A DNA stretch of 35,000 nt from Hirudo medicinalis (GCA_011800805.1 MPNW01000126.1:282499-317498); one strand, 5' to 3'; positions 1 to 13,819 are shown, counted from the stretch's first letter. A program made the numbers and translations. The notes: generated from the sequence alone by a model not told the origin.

Positions 1-19
1 AGTAAGCAAACCGTACAAC

Positions 20-186
20 CTCAGAAATCATGGTCATTCCAGAAATGGCATGTCGGTCTGAGCTCTCCGATTGGCTGGACAGTTCTGAGTGCTTGGCCAA
101 GGCATTGAATTTCTACATGTATAAATAATTTCTAATGTCAAAGTAATAACTAATAAAATTTAAAATGTAAGAATGTGAATTAATTT

Positions 187-229
<43 letters not shown>

Positions 230-3200
230 CAACAATAATAATAATGGTGATAACAATAATATAAAAATTAACAGTAAATTATAATTTTACCCATTTTATG
301 AGCACAGACTAGAATTACATTATGGATATATACAACAACACATAATAACCTTAACAATATTATTATTATTAAAACTTAATAATAACAATCGCAATGCCAA
401 TAGAGCATAGGTCACGACAATAACCATATTATTATTATTGTTATCATTTTGATCGCTAATTATTAATATAATCATGATCATGATCATCACGGTCATCCAT
501 ATCTGCCGTCCATCTCTAACGAGCACCCGACCTCAATCTCCTTCTTGCACTTCATGGTCATGAGTTGAGCCTCAAGACTCCAATGTTCTCTCTCCTGCTC
601 AACCCTGGTCAACTTTTCCTGCAGCTGGAGCACCTGGAAGTGGGCAAATTGCCATGGTGACAATGCAAACGAATGCTGCTGCCAATTAGCTTCACCATTA
701 CCAGTCACTGTTATTATTATCATTATCATCATCATCATCTCCACTATCATTGTCGTTGAAGTGAACAATTCACCATTCACAATGCCTCCACCATTACTAT
801 CAAAACCATTATCATCATCACCTGTTGCGAGAGGTCGTTCTTGTTCTGGGCAAAACCTTCGATCAGCTTCCTGTTCTGAACTGCGACCGATGATGGCACA
901 GACTCAGGTGCTTCCTGTTTGATCAAGAGGAACGATTCAAAGCTATCGGCTGACATGTATGGCGATATGTTAAAATTATGATAATGAGATGGGCTACCCA
1001 CCCTGGCGATTAACTCCCTGTACTTGATGGCCTTGGCCTTCAGCAAGGGGAGGCACGGATGGTCGGAGCTGAACGCTGAATCGAGAAGGTCCGAGATGGA
1101 TTGAACATTTGAAGAGAGGAATGAAGACAGCTGGATTCATGAATAATCAATGAACTCTTGAACAATTGAATGATGAATCTATGAATAATTAATGATCTAT
1201 CTATTATCAGATGGCAATCAAGAAGCTTAATTGAATATGCATTTAATTAATTAAGCCAATTATAATCAAAAGCATAACTAGAAACGTCATTAAAGAGCTG
1301 ATGACAACCTTTGACGCAGAATCTACAAGGTCAGATAGGGAGCCCTCGATCCTCTCGTCAGCCATTTTTATGTTCACGGCAGACGTCGGAAGCTGGTGCT
1401 CCAGACTGGACTTGGATTTGTAACTCCTTGACAGATCTGAGAGTCATCATCACCAATCCTCTCATCATCATCAACCTAACACCTTAACCATTTGTATTTA
1501 GCCAATCTTTTGAGTGCCTTATTTATGTATCCAAATAGGATGTGAAGGCACTTTTTTTATAGTTCCCTGGTGGTGCAGGCTAGGGTTTCGAACATGACGG
1601 TTGTCATTACTGTCGCATGCAGGAATGCATTCCTCTTATCAAAATCATCATCATCACTCTTCTCATCAGAAACATCATCATTATCAATCTCATCAGAATC
1701 ATCATCATCACTCTCATCAGAATCATCGCAGTGACCTTTGCAGGCCTCCATCCAGGTCATGACCACCTGTGAGAATTGCATCAGTTGCTTGTGCCTGCTT
1801 GCAGCTTCTTTGTTGCCCTCGTCGACATCGTCGTTGTTGCTGGCTGCAGAGATTTTGAAAGGTTTTTCTAGCTTAATAAAGGGCTAGGCTTAATTTATCT
1901 AATGCAATGCTTACGGCACTACACAAATTGTACCAACACTAACCTTTGTCAACACCATAAATTATCATCTTCACCATAATCATCATTTCCATATTCCATA
2001 AGTTGCTTACTCAGTAAGACCGTTAGGACATGATGGACGTCTGCGAGGGTGGTGGCAAACTGCACAAAGGACCTCTGAAGGTCGGATATTCGCGCGGAAA
2101 GCATCTCAGTGCAACTCGATTGGTTCAGCTCGATCTCAAGGCTGGCCAATGAGAAAATGGCAATTATTATTTTTACAGCTCAGACGTTGTGATGATGTAA
2201 TCATTATCGTATTAGCTAATACTCAATCATACAATTAATCAATAATCATTAGCTAATATAATTAATCGTTATAAAGTAACTAATTAATTAGAACACAACT
2301 TTTAATCGTCGACGACTACAAACCATTGAAGCTCGCAGGATACGATTTGCTTGGAATAACTGACAAAGTTGTCGAAGGCTTCCGAAAAGTTGCAGGGTCG
2401 AGTCCCAGCGACCTTAAGGGGAGGTTAATATTTTTTGTGGCCAACATCAATATCGGGCTCGCAATCATCATTCGAGTCAAAAAATTATCCAATTATCACT
2501 TATTAAATTTATTTCTCTTTCAATTTAAAGTTCAAAATGTAATTCGAAATTAATTACTTATTAATACTTCAGCAATTAGAAGAGACGTTCGACACCAACC
2601 GACTGGGCGAAGACGTCATCGTCCGACGACTTCTTGAGCTGCAAAAGGGATGCCTTCAACGGCCTCACGACCGAGTCACTCTCGCTGAGACTGTGGAGGA
2701 ACTGCAATGGTGACTTTGCGATCACTATCATTACCTTTGAATCAGCAGATATCATCACTATTACTGCTAGCATCATTATCATCATCTTCGTCGTCAACTA
2801 CCCGGGTGACTAGGATCAACTTAGACTAACTGTTCCAGAAAGCACCATCTTCAACATTATTCATGGAGAGTTTCATCATAATGATAATCACCACCATTAC
2901 TGTGATCATTAATGTCATCAGCCTTTATAATAATCCACTTATTCCAAACCTGTCTGAGGTCATCTGTTGCCCCTTTGAAGTCGGAGTTCAAGGACAGGGC
3001 ATTCACTTTGACCTCGATGTGTCCGAAGAGGTTCTCGAAGGATGCAATCAGGCCTTCTAAAACCTGATTGGCTTGAGTCGTAAGATCGCGTGACCGGGCA
3101 TGGTTTTGAACTCTCTGGCACCTGACGTTGAGGCTGTTCAGTGATTCGTCAGCTGTATTTAGAAGTAGAAGAAACATAATCAAAAGACATGTTCAGTATT

Positions 3201-6019
3201 TAAAGCTTACATGAGCATTTGCAGCACAGAGCCTTATTTAATATTGAACGATTTTCATAATGCATCAAAGCAATCATCATTTATTATAAGCACTCGGAGA
3301 GACAAACGTGCACATGTGAGTACCTGTGTCGTTGAAGGGTACCTTCTGACAGATGATCTTGTTGGCTCGGTCCAGCTGCCTGGTCAGGCGATCAGTTGTG
3401 AGAGCAAGCTCTTTCTCTCTGTCAAGAAATTACGACGACGATGATGATTTTGACCCTAGCCCTTACTTAGAAATGTGAAGAAGGAGATTATAACTTATAT
3501 TTTCTTATTTTATGACTTATGATTATTGAGTAAAATAAGTTCTAAATACGACCACTTCCACTAGTTTGTTTTTTAAGTTAACCTAACATTACAGCCACTC
3601 ACAGGAGCTGAACTTTTTCCATGGACCTCAGCCTCTCGGATTCTTGCCCAACAATTTTCTCCTTAAAGAAACGGACCCGTAATACAATTTATTACGAAAT
3701 AAAGCATTAATAAAACTTATTATTATTGATGTTGTTGGTAAAATATTATTATTATTATTGCTACCAAAATAACATTCACATTCCGATCAAATAACGTCTA
3801 CGTTATTGTTGATGTTACAAAATGTGTTTTCGGCACATGGAGAGCTTTCGCGAATTCGCGCTACATAAATACGGTTATAATAAATAAAACTAATTCCTAG
3901 CTCATTGAAAATAAATGAAATTAAGCAAAAACAAAACAAAACAACGTGCCACATTTTACCTCGAGCGTCTCCTTCTCCCTGGTCAGCTTCAACACGTCGC
4001 CGTGGTGATGCTGCTTGTTGTCATCGAGTTCAGACTGGAGTCTTGCCACCTCCTCCTCCAACTCCTGCATTCTCATCTCGAGGAGACTCAACTCCTTCTG
4101 ATGCTCTTGGTCCAACTCTGTGACCTTGATGATAATGGTGATGATGAATGTCAAGCTAATGAAACATAACAGAGGTGGCTGTGATAATGGTTTTGTTAGA
4201 TGATTACATTGGTAATTTAATTTTTACTTAATTTTGACTCATGGAAGCAAAACTCCTCATAGGTCTGCATGTCAATTTGGAATGGTGTTCTTTAAATTTC
4301 ATTGTCAAGAATACAAAAATTATGTTCAAAAAGCTTCTTTTTAAGTGCACACTATCATCATCGTCGTCGTCATTGTTGTAACTTGCGTCGTAATCATCAA
4401 GATGCTTGTTTATGGAATTCTCTGCCAGAGAAGACTTGCTCTAACAAACCAAGCACGACCAGGCAAGCTTAACGATGCATAACAAAAATCTTCAAACTTA
4501 AAAAAATCAAATTGAATGCAGCCTTAACTGAATAAACAATAAAATCATTTACAATAAATTAATAAGCAAATATTAAAAAAAAAAAAGCAAGCAGACGACT
4601 TTGGCAAGTACCTGCCTATGAAGTTTTGCATTCTCTTCTATTTTAAGCCTCAACTCTTCGTCAATGACCTCTACGGACTGGGTCAAATTTGGCACCTGGG
4701 AGTTCTTCTGGATTGTGAGGAGGGGCAAAGCAATATCAATAAGAGACAAAAGGAGCACAAAATCTATGTCACGTTATGACATTATTACGCGATGGCACGA
4801 CACTTTCGAATCGGGGCATGAAATGGCCACGGGAATTGTGATGGTTAAGTTGCATGCTTAGAAGCTCGATTATTTAGATTAACAAATATGGATAATAGGT
4901 TCAAACAACACATTCTAGTGAACTTGCATGCTGAAAAACCTGACCTTAATGAGTATATACTCAGACAGCCAACCATTTGACTGCCTGGAGAATGTTTGCC
5001 TCGCTCGGGCAGATGGGTTATACGTTACATTACTATAATGCATATATTCCAGATTGTGATTATTATAAAAAATGATGGCAACCTTGAGAATAACTGTTGA
5101 AAAACAGAAACTAAACGCTTGCAAAATAAATCAAAGCAAGAATGATGCAGACTCAAATGCATGCAGACAAATGAGGAATCCAACAGCCCATGCTGGACGA
5201 ACAAAAATTAACTGCACCATTAATGTTGTAAATAAAAATACATTTAGAAATTAATAATGACAACAGATTTATAATAGCAGTTACAATAATTGTTACTATA
5301 TTAGAAGCTAATAATAATAACAAATAGTTCCAACCTTGTCTTTCTGCCTCTTTCCATGATTGGGCTGGGTCTGTTCAAGTTCCTTCTGAAGCACGGAAAC
5401 TCGCAACTCGAGTTGTTGATTCCGAAAAGTGAGGCTGTCCACCTCTTGCTCAAACTTCCTTATGGACTGATCTCTGCTTTTGATTGTCTCCTATCAAGGA
5501 TTTGAAGGAAATGGTAATGATTATTTGTAAGACTTTGTAACAAATCTTTATGAAAAGGTTTTATGTCTAAATATTGACAGTTTGTTAAAAGTAACATATT
5601 AAGTTCAATAACTAATCATTCAAATTAGTTATAATAGACTATTCTACTAGAATAAATGATATTACTTAAAATTCGGTTTTAATAAAATTTATAATAGAAA
5701 TCTTAAAATAAAAAAAGTCATACAGAGTCAAATAATTAAATCGGGATAATTAATTATCCATATTAAATACAATAAAAGCTTCAATAAAAGAACTTCCAAG
5801 TAGCACTGAGCCCTTAGGACTACCTTAAACTCCTCACTGGCTGCCTGCTCATCCAGCACTGCCTTTTTCAGCACCGGTATTTGAGAGCGGATCTAAATCA
5901 GCACACAAGCATAAATGGCATTTAAGCAGGCTTAAAAATGACTTATTTCCATGGAATCTTTCCAGTACCTTTGAGTATTCGGCGGCCAACTTTTGATACT
6001 TCGCTTGCAGATCGCTCAT
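20..6019 (-). CDS. PPP1R21: PPP1R21 (KLRAQ-motif protein, FERRY subunit Fy-2), 17 exons, C-terminus off the window
   Basis: Exons read on the minus strand: 6019-5969, 5892-5824, 5490-5335, 4707-4612, 4124-3960, 3661-3603, 3418-3324, 3152-2950, 2701-2600, 2412-2324, 2141-2011, 1843-1736, 1436-1309, 1130-1002, 914-822, 633-532 and 112-20. All have AG acceptors and GT donors, and reading phase is continuous for 623 codons. The N-terminus (MSDLQAKYQKLAAEYSK) and later blocks SLTFRN, KVPFNDT, SLEHQLPT and REHWSLEAQL match vertebrate PPP1R21 in order and spacing. The N-terminal third is coiled coil. In vertebrates (780 residues) the protein is a FERRY complex subunit linking Rab5 early endosomes to mRNA and translation machinery, and it was also named as a PP1 regulator. 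The exon 9 donor (GTTGGT), exon 16 donor (GTCGGG) and the last exon's end are the least certain. Roughly the last 150 residues should lie left of the window. Confidence 0.9.
188..245. repeat. (AAT)n microsatellite in PPP1R21 intron 16
   Basis: About 19 units with an AAC interruption, between exon 17 (20-112) and exon 16 (532-633). The rest of this 419-bp intron is AT-rich with no further exon seen. Confidence 0.93.
1499..1561 (-). repeat. Dispersed repeat, copy 1, in PPP1R21 intron 12
   Basis: TAGCCAATCTTTTGAGTGCC...AATAGGATGTGAAGGCACTTT is homologous to 26821-26880 in the same orientation. It lacks the GCGCTATATAAA end. Confidence 0.65.
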
Positions 6020-6256
6020 TTTTGTTTACATTCGGTTTCAGAAATTACTGAATTAGTCACGATTTGTTCACTTCTTGAAAATTAATTTATTTAAAAATTT
6101 AATATTTATTTAATATTTTTAATATTTTTCTAAAGTTTCTTTTCTAATTACAATAATTCATGGAAAATCTCCTTTTAGTTGTCTGCATTTCTTGTTTGTT
6201 TAGGAACTACTACGCATTGACGTGGTGTTGACACTCAAACAATTTTAAAATGCAAA
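6020..6256. promoter_or_regulatory. Probable bidirectional promoter, PPP1R21 / 129-residue membrane protein
   Basis: Only 237 bp separate the divergent start codons of PPP1R21 (6019, minus) and the intronless gene at 6257 (plus). The stretch is AT-rich with repeated TTTAATATTT-like runs at about 6080-6130 and no obvious TATA box at a fixed distance from either start. A shared promoter is inferred from spacing alone. Confidence 0.5.
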
Positions 6257-6264
6257 ATGGATGA
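6250..6264 (+). other. Four-codon upstream ORF overlapping the start of the 129-residue gene
   Basis: ATG CAA AAT GGA TGA begins 7 bases before the main ATG at 6257 and ends inside it in another frame. If transcription starts upstream of 6250, scanning ribosomes meet this ATG first. It could lower translation of the main frame or allow termination-reinitiation. Whether the mRNA includes it is unknown. Confidence 0.4.
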
Positions 6265-6646
6265 TTTATTAATTGATAACGATGAAATTGGAGGGGAATA
6301 TACTCAAACGCCTAAAGAAATTTCAACAAATGTCACCAAAATACAACTAAAAGCTGCGGGACGCAAGGCTGGAAAGCGTCTGCTGGATCGGGAGAGAGCT
6401 TTAGATACGACTCCGATAAAATCACACGATACGAGGATAGGCATGATGTACACTTGTCCAACGAGTCCAGATTCCAACGACCCAAACGCTGCCTCTGACC
6501 CGTTGAGTGACCTTCCAACACTTGTTTACAAGTTCCACGATGGAAGTTTCGCGGACAACATCAAGTTTATTTTGACGACCATATTGTTCCTTGGCGTTGT
6601 GGTCATGATTGTGGTGGTGGCCATATATAAGAATCCTCAAATGTGA
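6257..6646 (+). CDS. Intronless 129-residue tail-anchored membrane protein, family not recognised
   Basis: A single open frame codes for 129 residues. The N-terminal part (1-60) is charged, with a basic stretch around 32-47 (KAAGRKAGKRLLDRER). A Pro/Ser/Asp-rich middle (66-85) follows, then a conserved-looking block LVYKFHDGSFADNIKF at about 89-104. One hydrophobic helix (about 104-123, FILTTILFLGVVVMIVVVAI) lies six residues from the C-terminus, the layout of a tail-anchored protein with its N-terminus in the cytosol. There is no signal peptide. Codon use and the divergent position next to PPP1R21 support a real gene. I do not recognise the family. A retrogene origin is possible because it lacks introns, but no poly-A tract or target duplication was seen. 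Confidence 0.65.
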   Translation: MDDLLIDNDEIGGEYTQTPKEISTNVTKIQLKAAGRKAGKRLLDRERALDTTPIKSHDTRIGMMYTCPTSPDSNDPNAASDPLSDLPTLVYKFHDGSFADNIKFILTTILFLGVVVMIVVVAIYKNPQM

Positions 6647-9425
6647 TGCCTTCAAATGTTGAAGACATGCAATGAAAGCAATATATTCTTTTTAATGTTC
6701 ATCTAATTGGCACAGAGTCATCTTGCTGTTGATCAGATATGATTTTCTTTATCTCGTGTTTGTTGATAAATATGTGATAATTTAATTTTTGTATTATTAA
6801 TAATAATAATTAATAGTACCAACAACTCCACGATTATAAAACAGCTTTTAACTGATCTGATGAGATAAAATATTATTCATAACTGTTTTTCTCTGTTATT
6901 GTTTTAGACTGTGTTTTATAATTGAAGAATTTCACAAGATTCAAGATTGCATTTGCTGATACTCTGAAACATCATAATTTCATTTAAAGACTTGTTAATG
7001 CCTTTGCAACTCACTGCGAATTATTTTCTGGAAAATTTATTTCACGATTTTTTCTAATTTTCTGATGAATATTTTTGTATATTTTTTTCGTAAACACTCT
7101 TATTGATATTAAAAGATTAATATTGTTGCTAATAAAGTCGTCATCACCATCCTCATCACCGTAAAAGTCTGACTTAAGGTTTTTTACTCACCTTAAAACT
7201 TTGATTCTGTTTTTTGTACTTTAGTCAGCAACAGTGTTTCCATTAACTCATATACTGCCATCCGATTAAGTGCCAAAACATTTATGGGTTCTCATGGAAT
7301 AAATCATTGTCAGAGATTCTAAGTTCTTGCTGATCTTAGATTTTAATGTTTTAAGCTTTTTGAACGTGAATGATATTGCCAATGACATATTTTCTGTGAC
7401 ATTGTCACCTGATAGACTTTGATTTTTACTTTTAGATTTTTTAGAATGAAGTCCGACTAAGACGTCATTGTTTAGGGATTGTTTTCAAAATTGTTTGTAT
7501 TTGTAGAACGCATGCTTTCGTTGCATCACTCATGGTAATCCTTTCCTAATCAGTTGCTTCCGAATAACTTCCAGAGATCAGTGTCAAGACTTGCTTTAAA
7601 ATTTGTTTAATAACATATGAAGGTTATTGTATTGTATGCAATTAATTATTTAAGTTAATTTATTTTGACCTTTTGAATCTTATTAAATTGTCAACCGTCG
7701 TGATGTTCATTCGTCTAGCCGCCACAACCCGGGACTTAAGTGCCGTTTCTAATCGAGCCGGATTTACGAGTCATTTGTTTCTTCAATTTCAGAGATCTTT
7801 AATGATGAATAAAAGTCACAAAAACAATTTTTTCCCGATTTGTAATGACATCCCATATTTGATGCATACAGTTGCATTTTTCCATTCGAATTCTCATTTA
7901 ACACAAGGCCTAATTGAGTTTATGAATATTGAAAGGCTACCAGGCACCTTGCAGGGCTGAGGTTTAATTTTTTGTTGTTGGAAGTCATATTAATGCTGTA
8001 TTTACAGCTTAGAAGTAACTATCTTAAACCAATAAAATTTATTTATAGAATTTATGTTGCTGCAAATAAAATTTAATTCTGAAAATTATGTTATTTATGC
8101 CGAAATGAACCACTAATAATTCCAAAAAAGGCTTTGTTCTGTTAGCTATTAGTAATTAGCCATGCATGCTCAATTATCTCCAAAGTTCATCCAAGAGCCA
8201 TCAAAGTCAGCTCATGATCCATGGTATAATGTCGGAATTCAATTAAATGGTTCTAGCTATTGTCTCCCATGAATGAATGGTTCGGGTTTTATGGCAGCAT
8301 TCTATTGAGACATGGCATCCATTACCGAACATCATTCAATAATAAATTCACTCATTGATCAAGTTTGAATCAGTCGTAAGAACTCTGTCAACCACATGGG
8401 CGGGACAAAATTGATTGACATATGATCAAACTCTGGGCTCTAAGCTTCTATGACTACTTAAGCAAAGAAAGATGTCTGCATTGAATAGTGGATTCTGTTA
8501 TTTATATTCTTTTCGCATGTTATTATTATAATTATTTCGTTTAAATCCGAACTTGGTCTTGACGATCTCGATAAGAATATGAAGCAGAGTGGTTTTCGTG
8601 CTAGACTTTTTGCCTTTCAATGAATTTCCTACTTAAACATTATAGAGCGACTTTATAGTAATATCTTATTTTATGACAATCTTTTAAAATACCAGTTAAA
8701 GAGGTAAAGCTGAGTCTGATGTTAAAATTATGCTCGTTTGCATATGAAGCAGGTCTTGTTTGCTTCGGAATCAATTGAGGAATTTGTAAACGAAATTGCT
8801 TGTTCGGTTCGGACACATCGCATCTTTCTAATAAGCGGCCTGGAGAACATTAAAAGTGGACTTAACTTTTTCGCACATTGAAATATATTGTGCTGAAATA
8901 AACTAATCTGATGCCTTAAAAGTGAGTTTTGATGGTTCGAGTGTAGGTTTTCAGTTAAGCTCGTCACTAGCTTACCATCTTCTCGTGGATTTCACTACTT
9001 TGATGTGAGTGGTTCGAATATCTCAATGTGTTATGATCTGTTCTAAATTTAGTTTGAGTTGATTTTTTGAACCATTGAAATAAAAGCTAATAAGTGGTTC
9101 TTATTCATGAATGAATTGTTAATGTCAATACTTGATACATAATTTACAACTTTGAAGCTCTTGAATCTATAGATTTCATAATTCAGATCATCACGGAAGA
9201 AAATCATTAGACAGAGCATTTTAAAGAACAAAATTCCACCCAGGAAATAGATTGAAGCAGGGAGATGTCTCAATTCTAAACATGCAAGATTAAAATCAAG
9301 AACCTGATTCAAGAAAGAGCTACTCTGTTTATTTGGACTTTGCATCAACATCTCTGGAATTCTTACAGCATTTCAAATATTTGATGTCAGTCATCATAAT
9401 TTAACTGAAATTGTAAAACTGAAGC
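6647..9425. other. 3' UTR plus intergenic DNA, no supported gene
   Basis: The stretch is AT-rich with short open frames at 7673-7960 (plus), 8728-8967 (minus) and 9049-9351 (minus). None shows recognisable protein similarity, a domain or convincing splice context. The first part is likely the 3' UTR of the 129-residue gene. The last part should contain the Par-3 5' UTR and promoter, but no TATA or initiator could be assigned. Confidence 0.5.
7131..7136 (+). terminator. Candidate polyadenylation signal AATAAA for the 129-residue gene
   Basis: AATAAA lies about 490 bases after the stop codon at 6646. Further AATAAA copies occur at about 7298 and 8031, so the true 3' end cannot be fixed from sequence. 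Confidence 0.3.
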
Positions 9426-11593
9426 ATGAAGGTGTCAGTCTGCATTGGCAATGATAAGTGGAGCATACCTTACTCTGACAAGGATAAGGTCAGGGACATC
9501 CTGGATTTGGCAGTAGCCAGATATGCCAAGCATGCTGTAAAGGTTGGTAAGATAATGATGTTGTTCTGTATGATGATATTACTGATTGCTGATGCTGTGA
9601 TTGATTGGCTGGTTGGTTGGTTTGTTCTAAAGTTAATCCACAAACTGCTGCATGTGGTTTAAGTTATCAGAAAGTTTATGTTGTCCTTAGTTATGGTGAT
9701 GATGAAGTCTGTGTCTACGACTTTTGAATGTCAAGTCTAATGGTGACGGTAGTGCTGGCATATTTAAAATAATGGCAATGGCTCTGTATGATGCAGCTGG
9801 TTGTATTAGTAATAATTAGTCTACAAGTGAGGAAAAAATTTTCCAATGGAAGAATTTTTCATCAATCATTAAATTTTGAATCTGGAGTCTTGAAGTCAGA
9901 GAATGTGAAATTCGAGAAACAGTTTATCTTGCATTTGCGATGTGTTTATCAGCAGTCCTTGCCTGATGATCTGTTTGCAGTGTTTCCTATATCACCCACT
10001 CACTCACTCACCCACTCACTCACTCACCACTCACTCACTCACTCACTCACTCACACTCACTCACTCACTCACTCACTCACTCACTCACTCACTCACTCAC
10101 TCATGCTCACTCACTCATATTCACCCATCTTCACTCACTCGCTTGTACTTTATTTTGCAAACGTTATTATATCAGTGTTACATTCCTGACATTTTTTCTA
10201 GTAGTCATCATATTCATTGTTAGGAAATTTTTGTTGCTCTCATTGAAAAATGTATCCTACATCATCTGATAAACTCTCTAAAAGCTGAGAAAACCATACA
10301 GGTCATTTTACTTTAAGTCCATCCATCCATCCATCCATCCATCCATCCATCTCACTCCATCCATGTATCAAACTCCATATGTGTATCAGTGCGTCCTCAT
10401 CATCTTGTGCGTGTGTTTTGCAGTATGTGATGTGCAGTATGTCACTTCATCTCACGTACCTGAAAGGCTCACGCACATAAAGAGCTCAAGCACAAAAACA
10501 CACGCTAGAAGGCCAGTTATTTGTCATGATTGAGGTAATAAGGCTCAAATGACTTTCGTTCAAGTACAAAAAATTATATGTAATATCTGCCCATCTTCTG
10601 TTTCTTTCTCAAGTCTTCTACCTAATCACTGATTCATCCATTCGTTCTGTCATCCATCCATCCACCTGACTGTCCACTCATTCAACTATCCATCCATCCA
10701 TCCACCTGTCCACTCATCCACCCATCCATCCATCCATCCATCTTCCCACCCATCCACCTATCCACTTGTCCACCCATCCATCCTTCCACTCGTTCACCCA
10801 TCCACCTATCAATTGTTCAACCTATACATTCAATTTCGCCTTAAAGGTTTTCCCATATTGTTCAAAGCACTGGCACTACTATTAATAACATAAATTAGTG
10901 ATTGTTAGCGTAGTTGACGTTCAGTTCACGCGTGATGATTTGAGTTAGCAGGTCGTAATGAGTTAATTGGAAAATTAATTTGACATTCGACTCGTTCAGC
11001 ATTAGTCGATCCACATTAGAACTTTTAAGTTCATATCCACCTGTCGTTCACGTCCATCTGTCGTTCACATCCACCTGTCGTTCACATCCACCTGTAGTTC
11101 ATGTCCACCTGTCGGACCCATTTCCTTGCTAATTGACTCTCCGTGTCATCGTGTCGCTCACCTCGTCAACATTACAACAAATATTTATTGTTGCCGCTGT
11201 TTTGCTGCTGTCGGATGTAATGTGATGTAGGCAATGAAATGTATTTGTAATGTTAATGTATTTGTCGACGTCGCTAATGTCGACGATTATTATTATTAGT
11301 AATATTATTATTATTATTATGTTATTTGTTATTATTATTATTGTTATTGTTTTTAATATTACATATGATGCTAGCATGGTACTCCATCGATATTAATTTT
11401 AGATTTGCTCTTGTTGCTGGAGCCTTATCTCAGGACAATCGTTACTTTTGATACCTGTTTCTATTATTAAAATTATTATCATGTTATGGTTGCTGTCACA
11501 ACTTAAGGCCTTAGTAATGCTAGGCGTGCCATTATTATTGCTAAGGTCATGTTTTTGCCAGTTTCGTTAAAGTTGTTGTTGTTGTTGTTGTTG

Positions 11594-11631
<38 letters not shown>

Positions 11632-13059
11632 GTCATTGTTATTGTTATTGTTATTGTTATTATTATTATTAGTAATGGTGGTAGTAGTAGTAGTAATATT
11701 GTTATTTTATCAATATCATTACTATTTATTCTAATTTTTATATTATTAATAACATTGTTGTTATTGATGTTATCATCACCATAGTATCAGAAGATAAGAA
11801 ACCACCATGGGGATTATTATTTGGTACATTATTATTATCATCATCATCTTCATCGTCGTTGTCGTCATCACCGCCATCATCATCATCATCATCACAATCG
11901 GGCGAGTATCTCTTTATTCACATCGTCTCTCCATCCTTATCCATCTGTATGTTCCTTACATCAAGTTTGTGGAGTTTTTGTTTTGTTTAGACTTTTAATT
12001 GTAAAAAATTGAAAGCTGACTAATTCATTGAGAGATCGACTGATCAAGTCTTCTTCAACTTTGACCCCTGCTTGAAGAGCTTCGTCATCGATGAGTTGAA
12101 ATCACGTGATGGGGTTGATGATGTCATCAATGGAGGTCTGTGGGCGATTGTGCCACTGGTTCCAAGGCGTCTGTTTATGCGATTAGACAAGCACGTGTGT
12201 CAGCAGATCTCATTGTCTGCATTCCTGCCTTCACTCATTTCACTCACTCATTCATGTACTCACTAACTCACTCACTCACTCACTCACTCATTGGGATTTT
12301 TATTGCGATGGCGATGATAGCAGGCAGCTTTACATTCATTAATGATGGTGAGGCGATGATGATTCTGCCCTGACGTTTGTCCTCAAGACGATGACGACTA
12401 GCTGTAAAACATTTGATTCCCGGGCTCTGAATCGAAATCGGAATAACTGTCTTCTTTCTTGTCGAAGGGATCGACCCGACCTAGACCTAGACGCACAACT
12501 GGGTCAGGTTACAATTCTGATGGATGTTCATCCTTCATTTCATCCGTCTTATCTTAATCCATTGGAAGCATCCGTTGAGCGTCGTCCACGTATCCATCAC
12601 TGTCTCAGGTAGCTCACCTGAGCTCCATTAATTCACAAATTCGTAAATTTTAATGGATTTCCAAGATGCGGCTAAACGAGTCGAACCTGATGCTATTCCA
12701 ATATCGTCATCGTCGTCGTCGTCGTCATCTTCTTCATCATCATCATCATCACCATCATCATCGCCGTCATGACGTAGCGTCGTCATTGACAACGTCATTT
12801 TCGAATTCCTTTCGAATGTGCTTGCACCGAAACAACCTCCATATTTTAACCAGTCACACCCGCTGTAGATTGTTGATTATGATTATTATGCTCATCAGCG
12901 ATTCATTTACTCTTCGTGCCCAATGTCTGAGTAGTTATTTGGATGGGTGGATTGGTGAGTAGTCATTGAGGGGATCATGGGTGAGTGAGTAAGTGACTGA
13001 GTGAGTGAGTGCGGGCCTTCAAGAGAATTTGCGACAATAACCGCCGCCACCACTATCAT

Positions 13060-13090
<31 letters not shown>

Positions 13091-13253
13091 AGCATCATCA
13101 TCATCATCATTATCATCATCAATAATAATAATAATGGTTATAATGGAAATAACAATCATACTGCAGCCGATTTTCAGAAAATCCATTCTTATTCTCATGG
13201 AATTATTCACGGATTGGAATTGATGACACGTGAACTTATAAACAATAATTATC

Positions 13254-13298
<45 letters not shown>

Positions 13299-13819
13299 CT
13301 ATTAATCAATTGACGGTGGATAATGTGTATTCATCTTATTGTAAATTAGTTATTTATAAATTCGTTTGTCATTAATTCAAATTGATTCAGTTAATGATAA
13401 AATCATGTATAAATAAATAAGTAAGCAACGATGATGACGACGACGACGACGATGCTGATGATGGTGATGATGATGACTGCGATGCTGATGACGATGGTGG
13501 TGGTGATAATGATGACCATAAAAAATATATTACTGCCTACGCTGTCAGACCGAGGGGAGATAGTGAAACTGAAAGTGAAAGGATACCGGATTATAAACAT
13601 CGACCTAATATCGAGCCTGATTCGCATTAAAATTCCAATCTGCGTCGTTATTCCTAAAGCAATCCGTCTGCTCTTCTTTTCTCTTTTCCCTCCATCCATC
13701 CTGGGGTTCTTTTATCTACCCTTCCATCAGTCATCCTACAGGTTTATCCCCTCCTGTATCATTACCATGATTAGCATTGTCATTGACACTGTATTGATCA
13801 TTATCAACATCGTCGTCAC

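Noticed and set aside
4330..4445. Extra PPP1R21 exon between exons 4 and 5
   Set aside because: Exons 4 and 5 align directly with consecutive parts of vertebrate PPP1R21. The sequence here is poly-Asp repeat translation without similarity.
12391..12612. Possible Par-3 exon with [10 protein letters not shown] resembling the LDLDD block of the N-terminal domain
   Set aside because: The true counterpart, [11 protein letters not shown], is in exon 2 at 14781-14881 with matching length and phase. This one lacks flanking similarity.
11129..13375. Open frames rich in Ile, Leu, Asn, Asp or His runs (11129-11377, 11549-11734, 13001-13375 and others)
   Set aside because: They are translations of ATT, TTG, AAT, GAT and ATC microsatellites and have no unique protein sequence or splice support.
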